Part shown: piece after piece, positions 47,126 to 56,877 of the stretch
How the letters are laid out: every line of letters starts with the position of its first letter
Position numbering within the stretch: the first letter of the stretch is position 1
From: Fulvia fulva
Lineage: Eukaryota; Ascomycota; Dothideomycetes; Mycosphaerellales; Mycosphaerellaceae
Length of the DNA: 64,000 bases
Reading direction: 5' to 3'
Assembly: GCF_020509005.1 (NCBI RefSeq)
Contig: NC_063015.1
Coordinates: 4,836,001-4,900,000 of the forward strand
Notes under the pieces: model-generated
The model's input: only the letters and a program-made list of their open reading frames with translations
Told to the model about the DNA's origin: nothing
Databases searched by the model: none
Position numbers and translations under genes: made by a program

Positions 47126-47310
47126 TGTTACTATACCGGCGTATATTCACTTAAACCCGCGGGTACGTACCTAGACCTCGCGTCCGCTAACTAATCCGAC
47201 TAGCGGCTTAGCGCCCGTATATAACTCTTGCGCCCTCCGCGCCTCCCTTAGATAGAATATCTATTCGACTTATACCTTACCCGACTACGTACTTACACCT
47301 ACTTATAACA
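47126..47310 (+). repeat. Gypsy-1 3' LTR
   Basis: 185 bp, TGTTACTATACCGG to TAACA, preceded by a G-rich polypurine tract at about 47109-47121. Confidence 0.9.
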
Positions 47311-47570
47311 CAGCTCGCGCTAGCTAGTAAGACGGAGGAGTAGATAGAGAAGAGGCGGGAGGTCAAGGGGGTATAGATAGGGTAGTTATTAGGGCAGGCC
47401 TATAATACTAGTATACCCTTAATAAGGAAAACATAAAAGAAGGTAAGGTTAAGAACGTATAGGAAAGGAGAGGGGGTTTCACTCTATAATACGAGTTTTC
47501 CCTTTATAACTAGAGGTAGGTAGTATAGCTATATAGGCTAATAGGCTCTATAATAGTAACTTATAATAAA
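47311..47570 (+). mobile_element. LINE-A' segment 3 (3' end), RIPed
   Basis: Continues LINE-A' after Gypsy-1: AAGACGGAGGAGTAGATAGA matches LINE-A at about 53050-53070, then the 3' untranslated region with GGTTTCACTC and TTTCCC blocks. Unlike the other LINE 3' ends here, no clear ATCT repeat is visible; the end is approximate. Confidence 0.78.
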
Positions 47571-47756
47571 CAATATATATATTCCAGGCACCTCTAGTAG
47601 TAGAGAAAGATCAAAGTAGAGTGCTACTATACTAAGGAGATAGTTATAGATAGTTTAACTAAACTACTAGCCGGTCCCTAGTTCTAGACCTTTGTATAAT
47701 AGCTATAGCTAGTATAGTAGGAACAATTGTTCCCTACCTTACGACCTAAGTAGGAG
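47571..47756 (+). pseudogene. Copia pol C-terminal end, RIPed
   Basis: Reads on the plus strand RKIKVEC, then TKEIVIDSLTKLLAGP, then TAG-rich FQTFVQQL-like sequence. This is the conserved C-terminus of copia RNase H (TKEMVADSLTKPLAGPQF in the family). It is followed by the purine-rich AAGTAGGAG (AAGTGGGAG before RIP), the copia polypurine tract, and an LTR starting TGTTA. Confidence 0.75.
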
Positions 47757-48315
47757 TGTTATAAATATAGGTCGGTAGGTATGTCGTATTAGTCGAGACA
47801 CTAGTATAGCGTTAGTACGAGACTACTATAGAGATCGTCGTCGTATAGTAAAACGTAGGTAAAACCGCTAAGGCGTCGGGAAAGGAGTAGGGGCTAGAGA
47901 TCTAGATTCCCCCTATATAGGTATAAGAGACTACGTCTCTAATCCTAGGGAATAAGATACCTTTATAACGGAAAGCTATTCTACTATATACCGTTAAATA
48001 CTATATTAGTCTTTCCTCGTTTCCTATTACCTATCTTAACTTCTATACGTATATATACTATACCTATATAATAGAAGTATATATTAAGAACATATAGGCC
48101 GTAGGTCAAGTATGTGGGTGTAGGTGTGTTATATAACTAGATCACGTGACTAGGGTTTACTAGATCATAGGCTAGTAAACATCCGGACACCTAGTATCTA
48201 CCTATACTAACACTAGCGATACTATATATAGATACACGCTATCCTATTAGGTCCTTCTTCGTCTTTCGTATAATCCGCCGTCTTCTACTACTATATACCT
48301 CGTACCTATTTAATA
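47757..48315 (+). repeat. Copia-2 LTR
   Basis: About 559 bp from TGTTATAAATATAGG to TTTAATA, bracketed by a polypurine tract on the left and an initiator-Met-type primer site on the right. The pair of this LTR was not found in the window; the element runs off or is truncated near 63820. Confidence 0.7.
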
Positions 48316-48316
48316 A

Positions 48317-48329
48317 GTTATAAGCCCGG
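48317..48329 (+). promoter_or_regulatory. Copia-2 primer-binding site (half-tRNA, initiator Met)
   Basis: GTTATAAGCCCGG, the same site as in Copia-1 and again with TA in place of the expected TG. Confidence 0.68.
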
Positions 48330-48585
48330 ATTAGTAACTCGGTATTTTACCCTCGATAAAGTCGTACTAGAGTTATTCCTCTTTAGAACAAAAGGAAGGC
48401 AGACTAGAGGCCGTACCCGCCGTATATAGGAAGCTATAGCCGTACTATAGGTATATATAAGACGTAAAAGAGCCTAGTAAGGCACTATTAGACTCCGAGT
48501 TAGGGAGCCTATACTAATACCTTAGACAAGTAGGCGAGCTTACTAAGAAGTGTCGCTCTCCGGACATCGCAATCGTATCGACTAA
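48330..48585 (+). pseudogene. Copia-2 leader and start of gag, RIPed
   Basis: Short segment between the primer site and the LINE-A insertion. No open frame; gag resumes at 53314 after LINE-A. Confidence 0.5.
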
Positions 48586-48600
48586 CTATTTATTCTAAGA
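48586..48600 (+). repeat. Target-site duplication of LINE-A copy at 48.6 kb, left
   Basis: Fifteen bases, ctatttattctaaga, repeated exactly at 53299-53313. Confidence 0.92.
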
Positions 48601-48899
48601 ATCTCGGGTACTAGGACGAGGACCATTCAATCGACAGCCCTTATTAAGACGAGTAATCTACTCAAGCAGTAGCGACCCGCCTGCGCTGGCGGCGGCGCAA
48701 TTGTGATACAAAAAAACCCCAAAACCGAGGTCCCCTTCCCCTGAAGGCAGACCCTAGAATTGCGGAGTTGCGGAGGACAACTGCCTAATTAGGAAGCGCG
48801 ACCCCGAACAATAGCGAAGGATAGCAACCAACGAGAGCCACAGCCTTACGAACATTCTGTACCAAGAGTCAAACCGGGGAACAAACCAAGAAAAAACCC

Positions 48900-49755
48900 A
48901 GGACACAAGCCAAGGCCCACTATACAGAAAGCAGAGGCCAACGACAAACAACATAGCGTGGACGACCCTATATACGGAGGCGGAGAACTTACTAGGGGAT
49001 GACGAACACCCAGCCCGGGCATATAAGAACACTATAGCACAGCTACTAGGAGCGCTAAAAGCGCTATCATACCAAATCCCGAAGACAATCCAACAAGTAA
49101 CACAGAAGGCAGCCCAGAAACCAACTACATAGGCAACAGTAGCAGCAGGCAAGAATCAACCCCCTCCGAAGGCAAGTAAGGCGGTACGCCTATACATTAC
49201 TGATCCGGCGGAGAAACAAGAAATCGCAGCCCTAACAAGCAAGGAGATTGTCGACAGAATCGGCCAAAAGGAGGTTAACAGTACGGTCACATAGCCTCAA
49301 AATGCGGGGAGAAGACCCCAAGGTGTCTTCACTACGCAGGCCCACACCAGGGAAGGGAATGCCCAAAAAAGGAGAGCAGGTGCGCATGCTACGGCAGAAG
49401 GCACCCAGCGTATTCAAGCCAATGCCCGGCTAGAATAGCAGCATAAGAACGAGCGAGACAAGCAAGGATCTCTACACTAGCTAGGTACCCCCAACGACAG
49501 CAGGAGGGACCTACCGTGTACAAGGGCTTCGAGCCGAGCAAAAGGAAGAGGGCAGAAGAGACGAACAAGGGAACCTAACCGCAAACGCATCCACCTCCCG
49601 GTAGGCCTCGACACCTTAACCGGGCTGCTAACGAACTAGGCCAAATGCGAATCTTTGGGGCGCCCTAGCGGCCCTAGGGCCAGCCGGACAGCGAGATACA
49701 GGCTCAGGAGACACAGCAGATCAGCACGGAAATGGACCTCACGGATAACGAATGA
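48900..49755 (+). pseudogene. LINE-A ORF1, zinc-knuckle protein with internal deletion
   Basis: The N-terminal part reads EAENLLGDDEHPARAYKNTI, LGALKALSYQIPKTI and later EIVDRIGQKEV up to about 49275. It then jumps, in another frame, to the zinc-knuckle region (YGHIASKCGEKTPRC, then ECPKKESRCACYGRRHPAYS at about 49275-49430) and the acidic end TEMDLTDNE with TGA at 49753-49755. Copy 1 keeps roughly 450-500 bp between these points, so this copy lost the middle and the first knuckle Cys residues, with a frame change. The start is not resolved; further TAG/TAA codons are present. Confidence 0.78.
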
Positions 49756-52700
49756 TACTATACGACGACATCACTATCGTACAGTACAACGTAAACAAAA
49801 GTAGGGACAAGGTCCAGCGCCACTTTCTACAAGAGCTAGACCCGCTACGGCACCACGTTATTGCGGTACAGGAACCATGGATCAACCCCTACGTAGGACT
49901 CCTAGCCACTTGTAATGACCGGAGATACCACACCGTAATCGCGGGCCAACGAGGCGTCATCCCGAGGACATGTATATACGTAAGCAAGACTATAGACCTT
50001 GAGTCGTGGAAGGTTATACTACCGTAGCAGGGCAACCTAGGAGACATAATATCAATCCAGATCGACACGACACAAGGCCCTATCCAGATCTATAACGTTT
50101 ACAACCCGCCACCGCGGGGTCGGACGAGTAGGGAACTAGGAACCCTCGCCCACCTAGAGCGGACCCTAAGCCAAGACACGAAGCAAGTACTCCTCGGCGA
50201 CTTCAACCTCCACCACCTATAGTGGGGACTCGAATTCACTCCCCCGCACGCATTTCTAGGGGGGAAGCTACTGGACATAACCGCACGCTACGGAATGGCC
50301 TTAGTAACACCAAAGGGAACAGAGACGTGGAAGGCCCGTACTAGTGCAAGCACGATCGACCTATGCTTTCTATCACGAGAACTTGAAGAGAGACTAGTCC
50401 AATGCCGACCGAACTACGCGCTAGAAGCCTCCTCAGACCATATCCCTATCCAAACGACGCTAGGGGTGAAGGCGATAGAGGAGCCAGCAAACGAACCACG
50501 CCGTAACTAGAAGAAGGCACGCTAGGACGACATAAGAGGCTTCCTAATAGCGAACCTACCACAGCATAGAGAACTCGAGACGACAGCTCAGCTAGATCAA
50601 GCAGCGGAACAGATTACCTCGGTCATATGGCAAGCAGCGGAACAATACACGCCGTTACTCCGGCCCTCAACGCAGCAGAAGGCCTTCTGGACCCCTGAAT
50701 GCTCTACGAAGGTAAGGGAGGCTAGAAGGGCAAGGCGACAGTGGACGAAGGAGCACACCCAAGAGACGTGGGAGCAATACTACTACGCGACACAAGAGAA
50801 GAAGGCACAGATAAGACGCGATAAGCTGCAGGACTGGAGAGCGACGATCGGGCTCGTTATAGAAAACCCGGAACAGATGTAGAGACTTGCTAAATGGGCA
50901 CGACTACCTGAAGAGTAACAAGCCCCTCACTTCCCCCCAATCGTAGACCGCGAAGGGATTGCCCAGGCTACGCCCCGGGGCAAGGCAAAAGCGTTAGCCG
51001 ACCATTTCTTTTCGACGCAAGTAGAGGCAGACCTTACGAACATCGACCCGAGCACATACCCGGAACCCCTGGACATGGATTGGGCGGTTAGCTCTAACAC
51101 AGTAACAGGAGTCATAAGTAAGCTAAAGGGACGAAAAGCCCCAGGCCCAGACAGGATACCAAACGTACTACTAAAAGAGTGTAGAGAAGAGATCGCGCCG
51201 AGCCTTGCAAACCTATTTACCGCGTGCCTACGGCAAGGGTATCACCCGAAGCCGTATAGAGAGTCTATGACAGTAGTGCTACGTAAGCTATAGAAGGAAG
51301 ACTATACTCAGCCCAAGTCGTACAGACCAATAGCACTTCTAAATACGATAGGGAAGGTCCTAGAAAAGATAGTAGCCCAGAGACTTACGTAGCTTGCCGA
51401 GGACAACCACGTACTCCCAGCAACACAGATGGGGGGAAGAAGCTAGCGATCGACACTAACAGCAATGGAGCTAATTACGGAGCAAATTCAGACCCTCTGG
51501 CACTACGGCAGGAACCGAGCGGCGTCCTTACTATCCCTTGACATCGCAGGGGCCTTCGACAACGTCTCACACCAAAGGCTAATACATATCCTACAGCAGA
51601 AAGGCATCCCCCAGTGGGCAACGTCGTTCGTCTACTCCTTTCTCTAGGAACGGACGACATACCTAGTCCTAGGAAGGTACACGTCCGACCCGGTGAAGGC
51701 AGAGACTGGAATACCTCAGGGATCTACTCTCTCCCCTATCCTGTTTCTGATATTTATGTCGGATCTAATCCCCCTACTCACCTCTCCGCAAACTTCAGCA
51801 TCGGGGTTCGTAGACGATACAAACATCCTAGCCTAGTCAGACTCGACAGAAGAGAACTGTCGCCTCCTTAAAGATAGGCACAAGAAATGCGAGGAGTGGG
51901 CAAAGAAGCATAGTGCCCGGTTCGCCCCTAAAAAGTACCAACTTATACACTTCAGTAAAGCGAGAACACACTATAATATGAAGGCGGCGGTAAGAATCCA
52001 AGGCTACGAGACCAAGCTATCAGCGGAGCTACGAGTACTAGGGATCTGGCTCGACCCGAAGCTAAGCTGGAATGTATAGATTAAGAAAGCCCAGAGTCGA
52101 GCGCAAGTCAATGAAGCCTCGATAAAGAGGCTTACGGCATCTATATAGGGAGCAACATTCGACAAGGCAAGAGTAATGTATAAGGCGATCGTCAGACCAG
52201 CTATGTTGTACGGGGCACAGATTTGGGGAACAGGAGGCGCAGGCAAGCCGATCCCGAAACGGATAGAGCAACCCCTAAACAGGACATAGGCAGGCAACCT
52301 ACGTAGGGTACTAGGCGCATACAAGACAACGTCAACAAGCACGGTAGAAATGGAGACAGGAATACTACCAATCGGCCAGTACATCCGGGGAATGAGAATT
52401 CAATACGCGGCAAAGACGACAGGTTACCTAGCACAAACCACGATCCAGGAGGTAAAGAATAAGATAGAAAGCCGCTACCGGAGAGGGGCAGGATATAGGA
52501 CAAGCCAAAAAGAGGATGACCTTACTACCTTTACGGCCGTACAGACAAGCACCGAATGGCTAGCACGAAAGGAGGAGGAGCGTAGGACTCGCCAGGCCGG
52601 CGGGAGCAAGGCTAAGACCCAAAACCTAGCGGAACAGATAGCGAGCTGCCTATAGGAGCAGGACTGGAAAAGGAAGCCCCCTAAGACAACAGGCCCGATA

Positions 52701-53105
52701 GCGCTCCGAGCCTTCCAGAGACACAATTACCAGCTATATAGGGACCTGACAAGGGCCGAAGCAAGCATAGCGATCCAAATCAGGTCCGAACACATTGGAT
52801 TAAGGGCCTACCTGTTCAGGAGACGCGCACTAGACATCTATAGCCCAGCCTGCCAGTGTGGCTACCTATCGCAAAACCCAGAACATATGCTACTACGATG
52901 CCCGCAGTGGGCGAGAGGCAGGGGAAATTGGAGGCACCAAGCGGGAAGGAGAGACTACAAGTCAATTATTAGGGACAAAGGCAACATTCGCCGAATCTCT
53001 CGGTGGATACTATAGCAGGGATACCTCTAGCAGTTTAGCCTCGCGAGCGAGACGGAGGAGTGGATAGACAAGAGGCGGAAGCGAGGGGGGTTGCAGATAG
53101 GGTAG
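49752..53105 (+). pseudogene. LINE-A ORF2, APE endonuclease-reverse transcriptase, nonsense codons only
   Basis: 1118 codons in one frame from ATG 49752, which overlaps the ORF1 stop as ATGA, to TAG 53103-53105. Endonuclease: VQYNVNKSRDKVQRHFLQEL at the start, LLGDFNLHHL at about 50190-50220, SSDHIPI at about 50436. Reverse transcriptase: GRKAPGPDRIPNVLLKEC (about 51129-51183), DIAGAFDNVSHQRL (about 51540-51583), GFVDDTNIL (about 51804-51831). C-terminal cluster CQCGYLSQNPEHMLLRC at about 52851-52902; no RNase H motif. In-frame stops are TAG (for example 50025, 50508, 51645), fitting CAG/TGG hit at CA/TG. No indel was seen. Confidence 0.88.
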
Positions 53106-53298
53106 TCATCAGGGCAGGCCCATGACACTAGCGTACCCCTAACAAGGGAAATTTAAGACGTCAACGAGGAGGAAAAGACAGGCGGGAAGGAGGAGGGGTT
53201 TTCACCAACACGGTTTCCCCTCTATATATACAAAAACAAGATAGTATAGCTGCATAGGCCAAAGGGCACTACAACAGCTTAATGAAATATCTATCTAT

Positions 53299-53313
53299 CT
53301 ATTTATTCTAAGA
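53299..53313 (+). repeat. Target-site duplication of LINE-A copy at 48.6 kb, right
   Basis: Second copy of ctatttattctaaga. Confidence 0.92.
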
Positions 53314-55154
53314 GAGCCGTAGTGTCTTAGAAACCCTCTCTACTAAGAGAGTTACGCTATAGTGTCTTAGTACTAATACAATCCTTACCGACCGACTTTC
53401 CTCCTCTTCCCGGCGGATAGCTATCCTCTCCGCTATTAACCTCGCGTTCGGTTTATCCTATCTCGATCCGATCGCGTACGACCGAATATATCCTTTTACC
53501 TAAGGGTAGCTAACCTATCCCTTAATATATATAAATAGAGAATAAGACTAGGTTTATAAGAAAGAGAGTAGCACCTGTTCTAATAAGAGAGAACTACGAA
53601 ATATAGTTCAAGCTAATAAGAATACACCTAGTATTAAAGCAGGTTGACTACGTCCTCGAAGACATTATTACGGACATTCCCGCTACAACCCTATCTATAG
53701 CGACACCCTCTATATTATCGGAGTTATTCCTTCCTTTAAATTAAGCGATAAGGAAGGCATCGTATAGACGGCATAATATAACGGCCCTATATAAGATGTA
53801 TATCTGTCTATCGATAGATAATTAAGAGATAATATACGAGATCCGGTATACGAAGGAGTTATAGGAATAGGCTAAAGCTAAATATAAGAGAAGACTTCTC
53901 GCTACTAGAAGAAGTTTGCTTTAGCAATACACCAATTTCGTGATAACAGAGGACTAGTCAATAGATGACGCCGAGTAGGAGCTTAGCTTAATTGTAAGGA
54001 GGGCTGTTTTAATCTCGCCTTAGTTCTAAGACATTAAGACTAAGGACAGAAAGATCTAGTAACTCTTAGTAGCTCTGCTAGACTCATTTAGCTCAATTCG
54101 CGATGTAATTGATACCTAGGTGAATCTCTTACTATAAGACATTCTTACAATTCTTAGGGAGAAGCAAGAATCAATAATTTATTAAGGGATAGGTATGTTC
54201 GCTAAGAAGGGTTTCTAGGGCAAGCTTACGTACTATCTCTACGGTAGTGACTATTTATAAGCAAGTGCCTACACCTTTCTATAGCTTAGTAGGCTATTAG
54301 GAACAAGGACAAACTAGCTAGGGTTACCTACCCTACTAAGAGACAACCGTCACTACCTCGTAGGAGGTCATTATTACTAAACCTTTGTGATGTCCTTAAG
54401 GTGATAACGGACCTTATAAAGCAGATAAAGGAGAGCCGTAAGCTAAAGGCCTCCTCTAGTAAAAAGCCTACAAGGGCCTATACGACCTAGGAAGACGCAT
54501 TAGACTCTAAGATACTATTAGAAGATGATAATGTTAATGAGGTTGCCTATTCTACTATAGAAGCTAAAGGTAAGTACTCCTCGTCCGAGTAGTTACTTAA
54601 CTCTTATGCTTCATTATATGTACCTGACTAAGATTTACTATTTAGGACACTAAAGCCTCTTTAAAAGAGAAGGTGGATCAAGGTTAGGGGTGGCTATCTA
54701 CAAGCTATATATATAGGAAGTGTAGTAATAGGCAGTCCTTCTAGAAAGTAAATTGTCTTAGAAAATGTCCTGTTTATTCCTAGCCTTAGAGTTAGTCTTG
54801 TTTCGTAGAATTAGTTTAGCTAACAGTTTGCTGTCTAACTACCTAGTTTCACCCTAAAATCCTTGTCTAGTAAACCCGTTGTCTAGACCAAACTTTGAGG
54901 AGGAGTAGAAATTCTTAAGCTATAGTATACTAGTATACTCTCTTAAGAACGTAACGGCACCACTATAGCTAATACTAAGTCTTAAGATTAGTAGGAGCTA
55001 TAGTATAGAACATGTACACACCTTAGTAAGGGACTACTAAGAAACCTTTATAGAGTTACTAACAAGAAAGATCCTCTCCCTATTCCTTCTAAACACCTAA
55101 GTTGTAAGGTATACTCCCTTACTAATATAAGGGAGTTTAAGGGACCTACTATAG
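53314..55154 (+). pseudogene. Copia-2 gag, protease and pre-integrase region, RIPed
   Basis: Plus-strand remnant. The gag region lies at about 53400-54550. A protease/pre-integrase region from about 54650 contains ENVLFIPSLRVSLVSQNQF (about 54756-54812), and the reading ends CKVYSLTNIREFKGPTI at about 55104-55154. The last is the conserved end of the copia GAG-pre-integrase zinc-binding module. It breaks at 55154, where Gypsy-2 inserted, and continues at 61451. Confidence 0.75.
55150..55154 (+). repeat. Target-site duplication of Gypsy-2, left
   Basis: TATAG, repeated exactly at 61446-61450. Confidence 0.92.
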
Positions 55155-55674
55155 TGTCATGGTCTCCCCACAGAGTGTACAGAAGGTGGGGACAGAAGAG
55201 CCTCAGAGTGCTCAGAAGTCGTCAAGAAGTGACAGTCCAGCTTGGTGTGTGAGCGCCAAGAATCACATGCCCCGCAACATTCACTACGGGACCCAGCCCT
55301 CCAAATTCACCCCTCTTCCAAACCTTGACAGATTTACTTCGGCTCGTGACTGTGTGACTCACGGCACTCCCGCGAGCACCCGCGACTGCGCTGGACCCTG
55401 GAAGAAGCACGTGGAAGACTCGGAACGTAGGGCAGGTTGGAATAAGGTTTTGAGCAAAGCTGCTGAGCGCGGCTTCGCACGGGTTAGCCCTGTTGATGCG
55501 GGGACACGCACTCGCGAGGGTCGCGTATAAATATCTGGCCTTCCCCAGGCCTCTCTTGCTTTCTTCGTCTTTTGTTTTGTGTAGCAATCATACCATACCC
55601 TTTTGCATCTGCACTTCGCACCTGCATTCTCGCTTTCACCCTTGCATCTCACAGGCCAGGCTCTCGCCCTGACA
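55155..55674 (+). repeat. Gypsy-2 5' LTR
   Basis: 520 bp, TGTCATGGTC to CCTGACA. It contains the TATA element at 55526-55533 and the putative transcript start region near 55567. Confidence 0.95.
55526..55533 (+). promoter_or_regulatory. Gypsy-2 LTR TATA box
   Basis: TATAAATA, 41 bases upstream of GTCTTTTGT (55567-55575), the proposed 5' end of the RNA. Preserved in all four Gypsy-2 LTRs, including the RIPed ones. Confidence 0.75.
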
Positions 55675-55685
55675 TCACAAAAGAC
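55675..55685 (+). promoter_or_regulatory. Gypsy-2 putative self-priming primer-binding site
   Basis: TCACAAAAGAC immediately follows the 5' LTR. Its last nine bases are the exact reverse complement of 55567-55575 in the LTR. It does not start with TGG, so a normal tRNA 3'-end primer is not obvious. Tf1/sushi-type elements prime reverse transcription with their own mRNA 5' end in this arrangement. Confidence 0.6.
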
Positions 55686-55716
55686 CAACAAACCGTCAAC
55701 CACTCGAGTCATCCTC

Positions 55717-56877
55717 ATGGGTGACCACGCCACCGATAGAGGTGTCAACCTCGACAACCAAGACACTCCATTCCACTTCAGTGAGTGGACTGACATCCCC
55801 TTCTCGAACGCCGCTGCCTTCGGTGCCTGGGCAAACGCCAACCCCGACACCGCCTACGCTCTCATCAACCGCACCGTCTCCTCTTTCCGCGAGACCGCCC
55901 AGCAGGTCGAGCAAGCAAACAACCAAGCAACATACCTTCAAGGTATTGTGAACACCTTCCAGAACCTCGCCCCGCACGCCGACGACAACCGCCGCCAGCA
56001 CTTCTCCAAGAAGGTCAACGACCCAGACGAGTTCGACGGCAACAAGAGCAAGTTTGAGGCATTTGAGACACAGCTCACCATCAAGCTGTTGGCTAATGCC
56101 GACCACTTTCCGCAAGAGAAGGACAAAGTCACGTACGTCTTCTCCCTCCTTCGGGGAGACGCCGCGGCTCAGGTACAACACTACATCGACAACGCCACGC
56201 AGACTATCGGCTGCCCGGACGTCCTCACCTTGATGCAGGACCTCCGTGCTGCCTTTGGTGATCCAGACCGTAGAGCCACCGCCCAGAACGCCATCCACAA
56301 CCTCCTCCAGAAGAACAAGAGCTTCGCCGAGTACCTCGCGGCCTTCAACCGCGACATCGGGTTCACCGGCTACAACGAAGAGACCAAGAAGAGCACTCTC
56401 CGCCGTGGTTTGTCAGCAGAGCTTCTTCGAGCCCTCGAGGACAAGGACGTCGGTGCTATGAGCTTCCGTGAGCTCGTCGAGACCTGCCAGCGCCTCGACT
56501 CCAACATGAAACACACCGCCTCTCTCCTCGCTTCCCGTTCTCAAGGTCGTCAGCCTCGTGGTCCCGGAAGCCACTTCGCTGCTCCACTAGGCGCCGCCGC
56601 TCCTACGGCTCTCCCTCCCGTCTCTGTAGGTGACGCTATGGATCTCAGCGCTGGTGCCGCCGTCCCTCGAGTCCAGGGCCTCGTCAACGGTAAGCTCACT
56701 CCCGAAGAGAAGCTTCGCCGTCGCCAGGCCGGACTCTGCACCTACTGCGGCGGTCCAGGCCACATCGCAGCCAACTGTCCGCAGCTCGCTGCCCGTAACG
56801 CCCGCAACCCGGTTCGCGGCGCTGTCGGCGCTATCGAGCCTGCTCCTGCTGCTCCCGCTGAGCAGGGAAAAGCCTAG
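55717..56877 (+). CDS. gag: Gypsy-2 Gag polyprotein
   Basis: 386 codons from ATG 55717 (MGDHATDRGVNLDNQ). The same frame is open further up into the LTR (from 55603), but the start at 55717 lies just after the primer site and in the RIPed sister is a clean ATG-to-ATA. The middle is the retrotransposon Gag domain (KVNDPDEFDGNKSKFEAF; QHYIDNATQTI; FAEYLAAFNRDIGFTGY). A Pro/Ala-rich linker follows. The C-terminus has one CCHC knuckle, CTYCGGPGHIAANC (about 56737-56778). Gag forms the virus-like particle and binds RNA. The frame ends at TAG 56875-56877, four bases after the slippery heptamer GGGAAAA, which sets up pol in the -1 frame. Confidence 0.92.
   Translation: MGDHATDRGVNLDNQDTPFHFSEWTDIPFSNAAAFGAWANANPDTAYALINRTVSSFRETAQQVEQANNQATYLQGIVNTFQNLAPHADDNRRQHFSKKVNDPDEFDGNKSKFEAFETQLTIKLLANADHFPQEKDKVTYVFSLLRGDAAAQVQHYIDNATQTIGCPDVLTLMQDLRAAFGDPDRRATAQNAIHNLLQKNKSFAEYLAAFNRDIGFTGYNEETKKSTLRRGLSAELLRALEDKDVGAMSFRELVETCQRLDSNMKHTASLLASRSQGRQPRGPGSHFAAPLGAAAPTALPPVSVGDAMDLSAGAAVPRVQGLVNGKLTPEEKLRRRQAGLCTYCGGPGHIAANCPQLAARNARNPVRGAVGAIEPAPAAPAEQGKA

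Larger units (their letters stand above)
24461..47310 (+). mobile_element. Gypsy-1 chromodomain LTR retrotransposon, RIPed, heavily interrupted
   Basis: Bounded by two 185-bp LTRs (24461-24645, 47126-47310) and inserted in LINE-A'. The flanking bases CAGTT (24456-24460) and CAGCT (47311-47315) look like a 5-bp target duplication with one change. Its own sequence is only about 5.9 kb: 24461-26336 (LTR, gag), 37632-39789 (protease/RT/RNase H) and 45410-47310 (integrase, chromodomain, LTR). The rest is inserted Gypsy-2r (26337-37631) and Copia-1 (39790-45409). A G-rich polypurine tract (about 47109-47121) precedes the 3' LTR. Confidence 0.88.
48601..53298 (+). mobile_element. LINE-A copy 2, near full length, lightly RIPed
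   Basis: 4.7-kb non-LTR element with a perfect 15-bp target duplication, inserted in RIPed Copia-2. It has a 5' leader of ~300 nt, ORF1 (with an internal deletion), ORF2 49752-53105, a 3' region and an ATCT tail (atctatctatctat, about 53289-53302). CA/TG content is normal, unlike copy 1 at 4441-10070. Confidence 0.92.

Noticed and set aside
49232..49433. Opposed short open frames in the zinc-knuckle region of LINE-A
   Set aside because: Both are out of frame with the CCHC clusters of ORF1.
55222..55850. Long antisense open frames in the Gypsy-2 LTR, repeated in the 3' LTR and partly in the RIPed copy
   Set aside because: They mirror the sense-strand open U3/gag frame, have no recognisable motif, and low stop density follows from composition; conservation across copies is just LTR identity.
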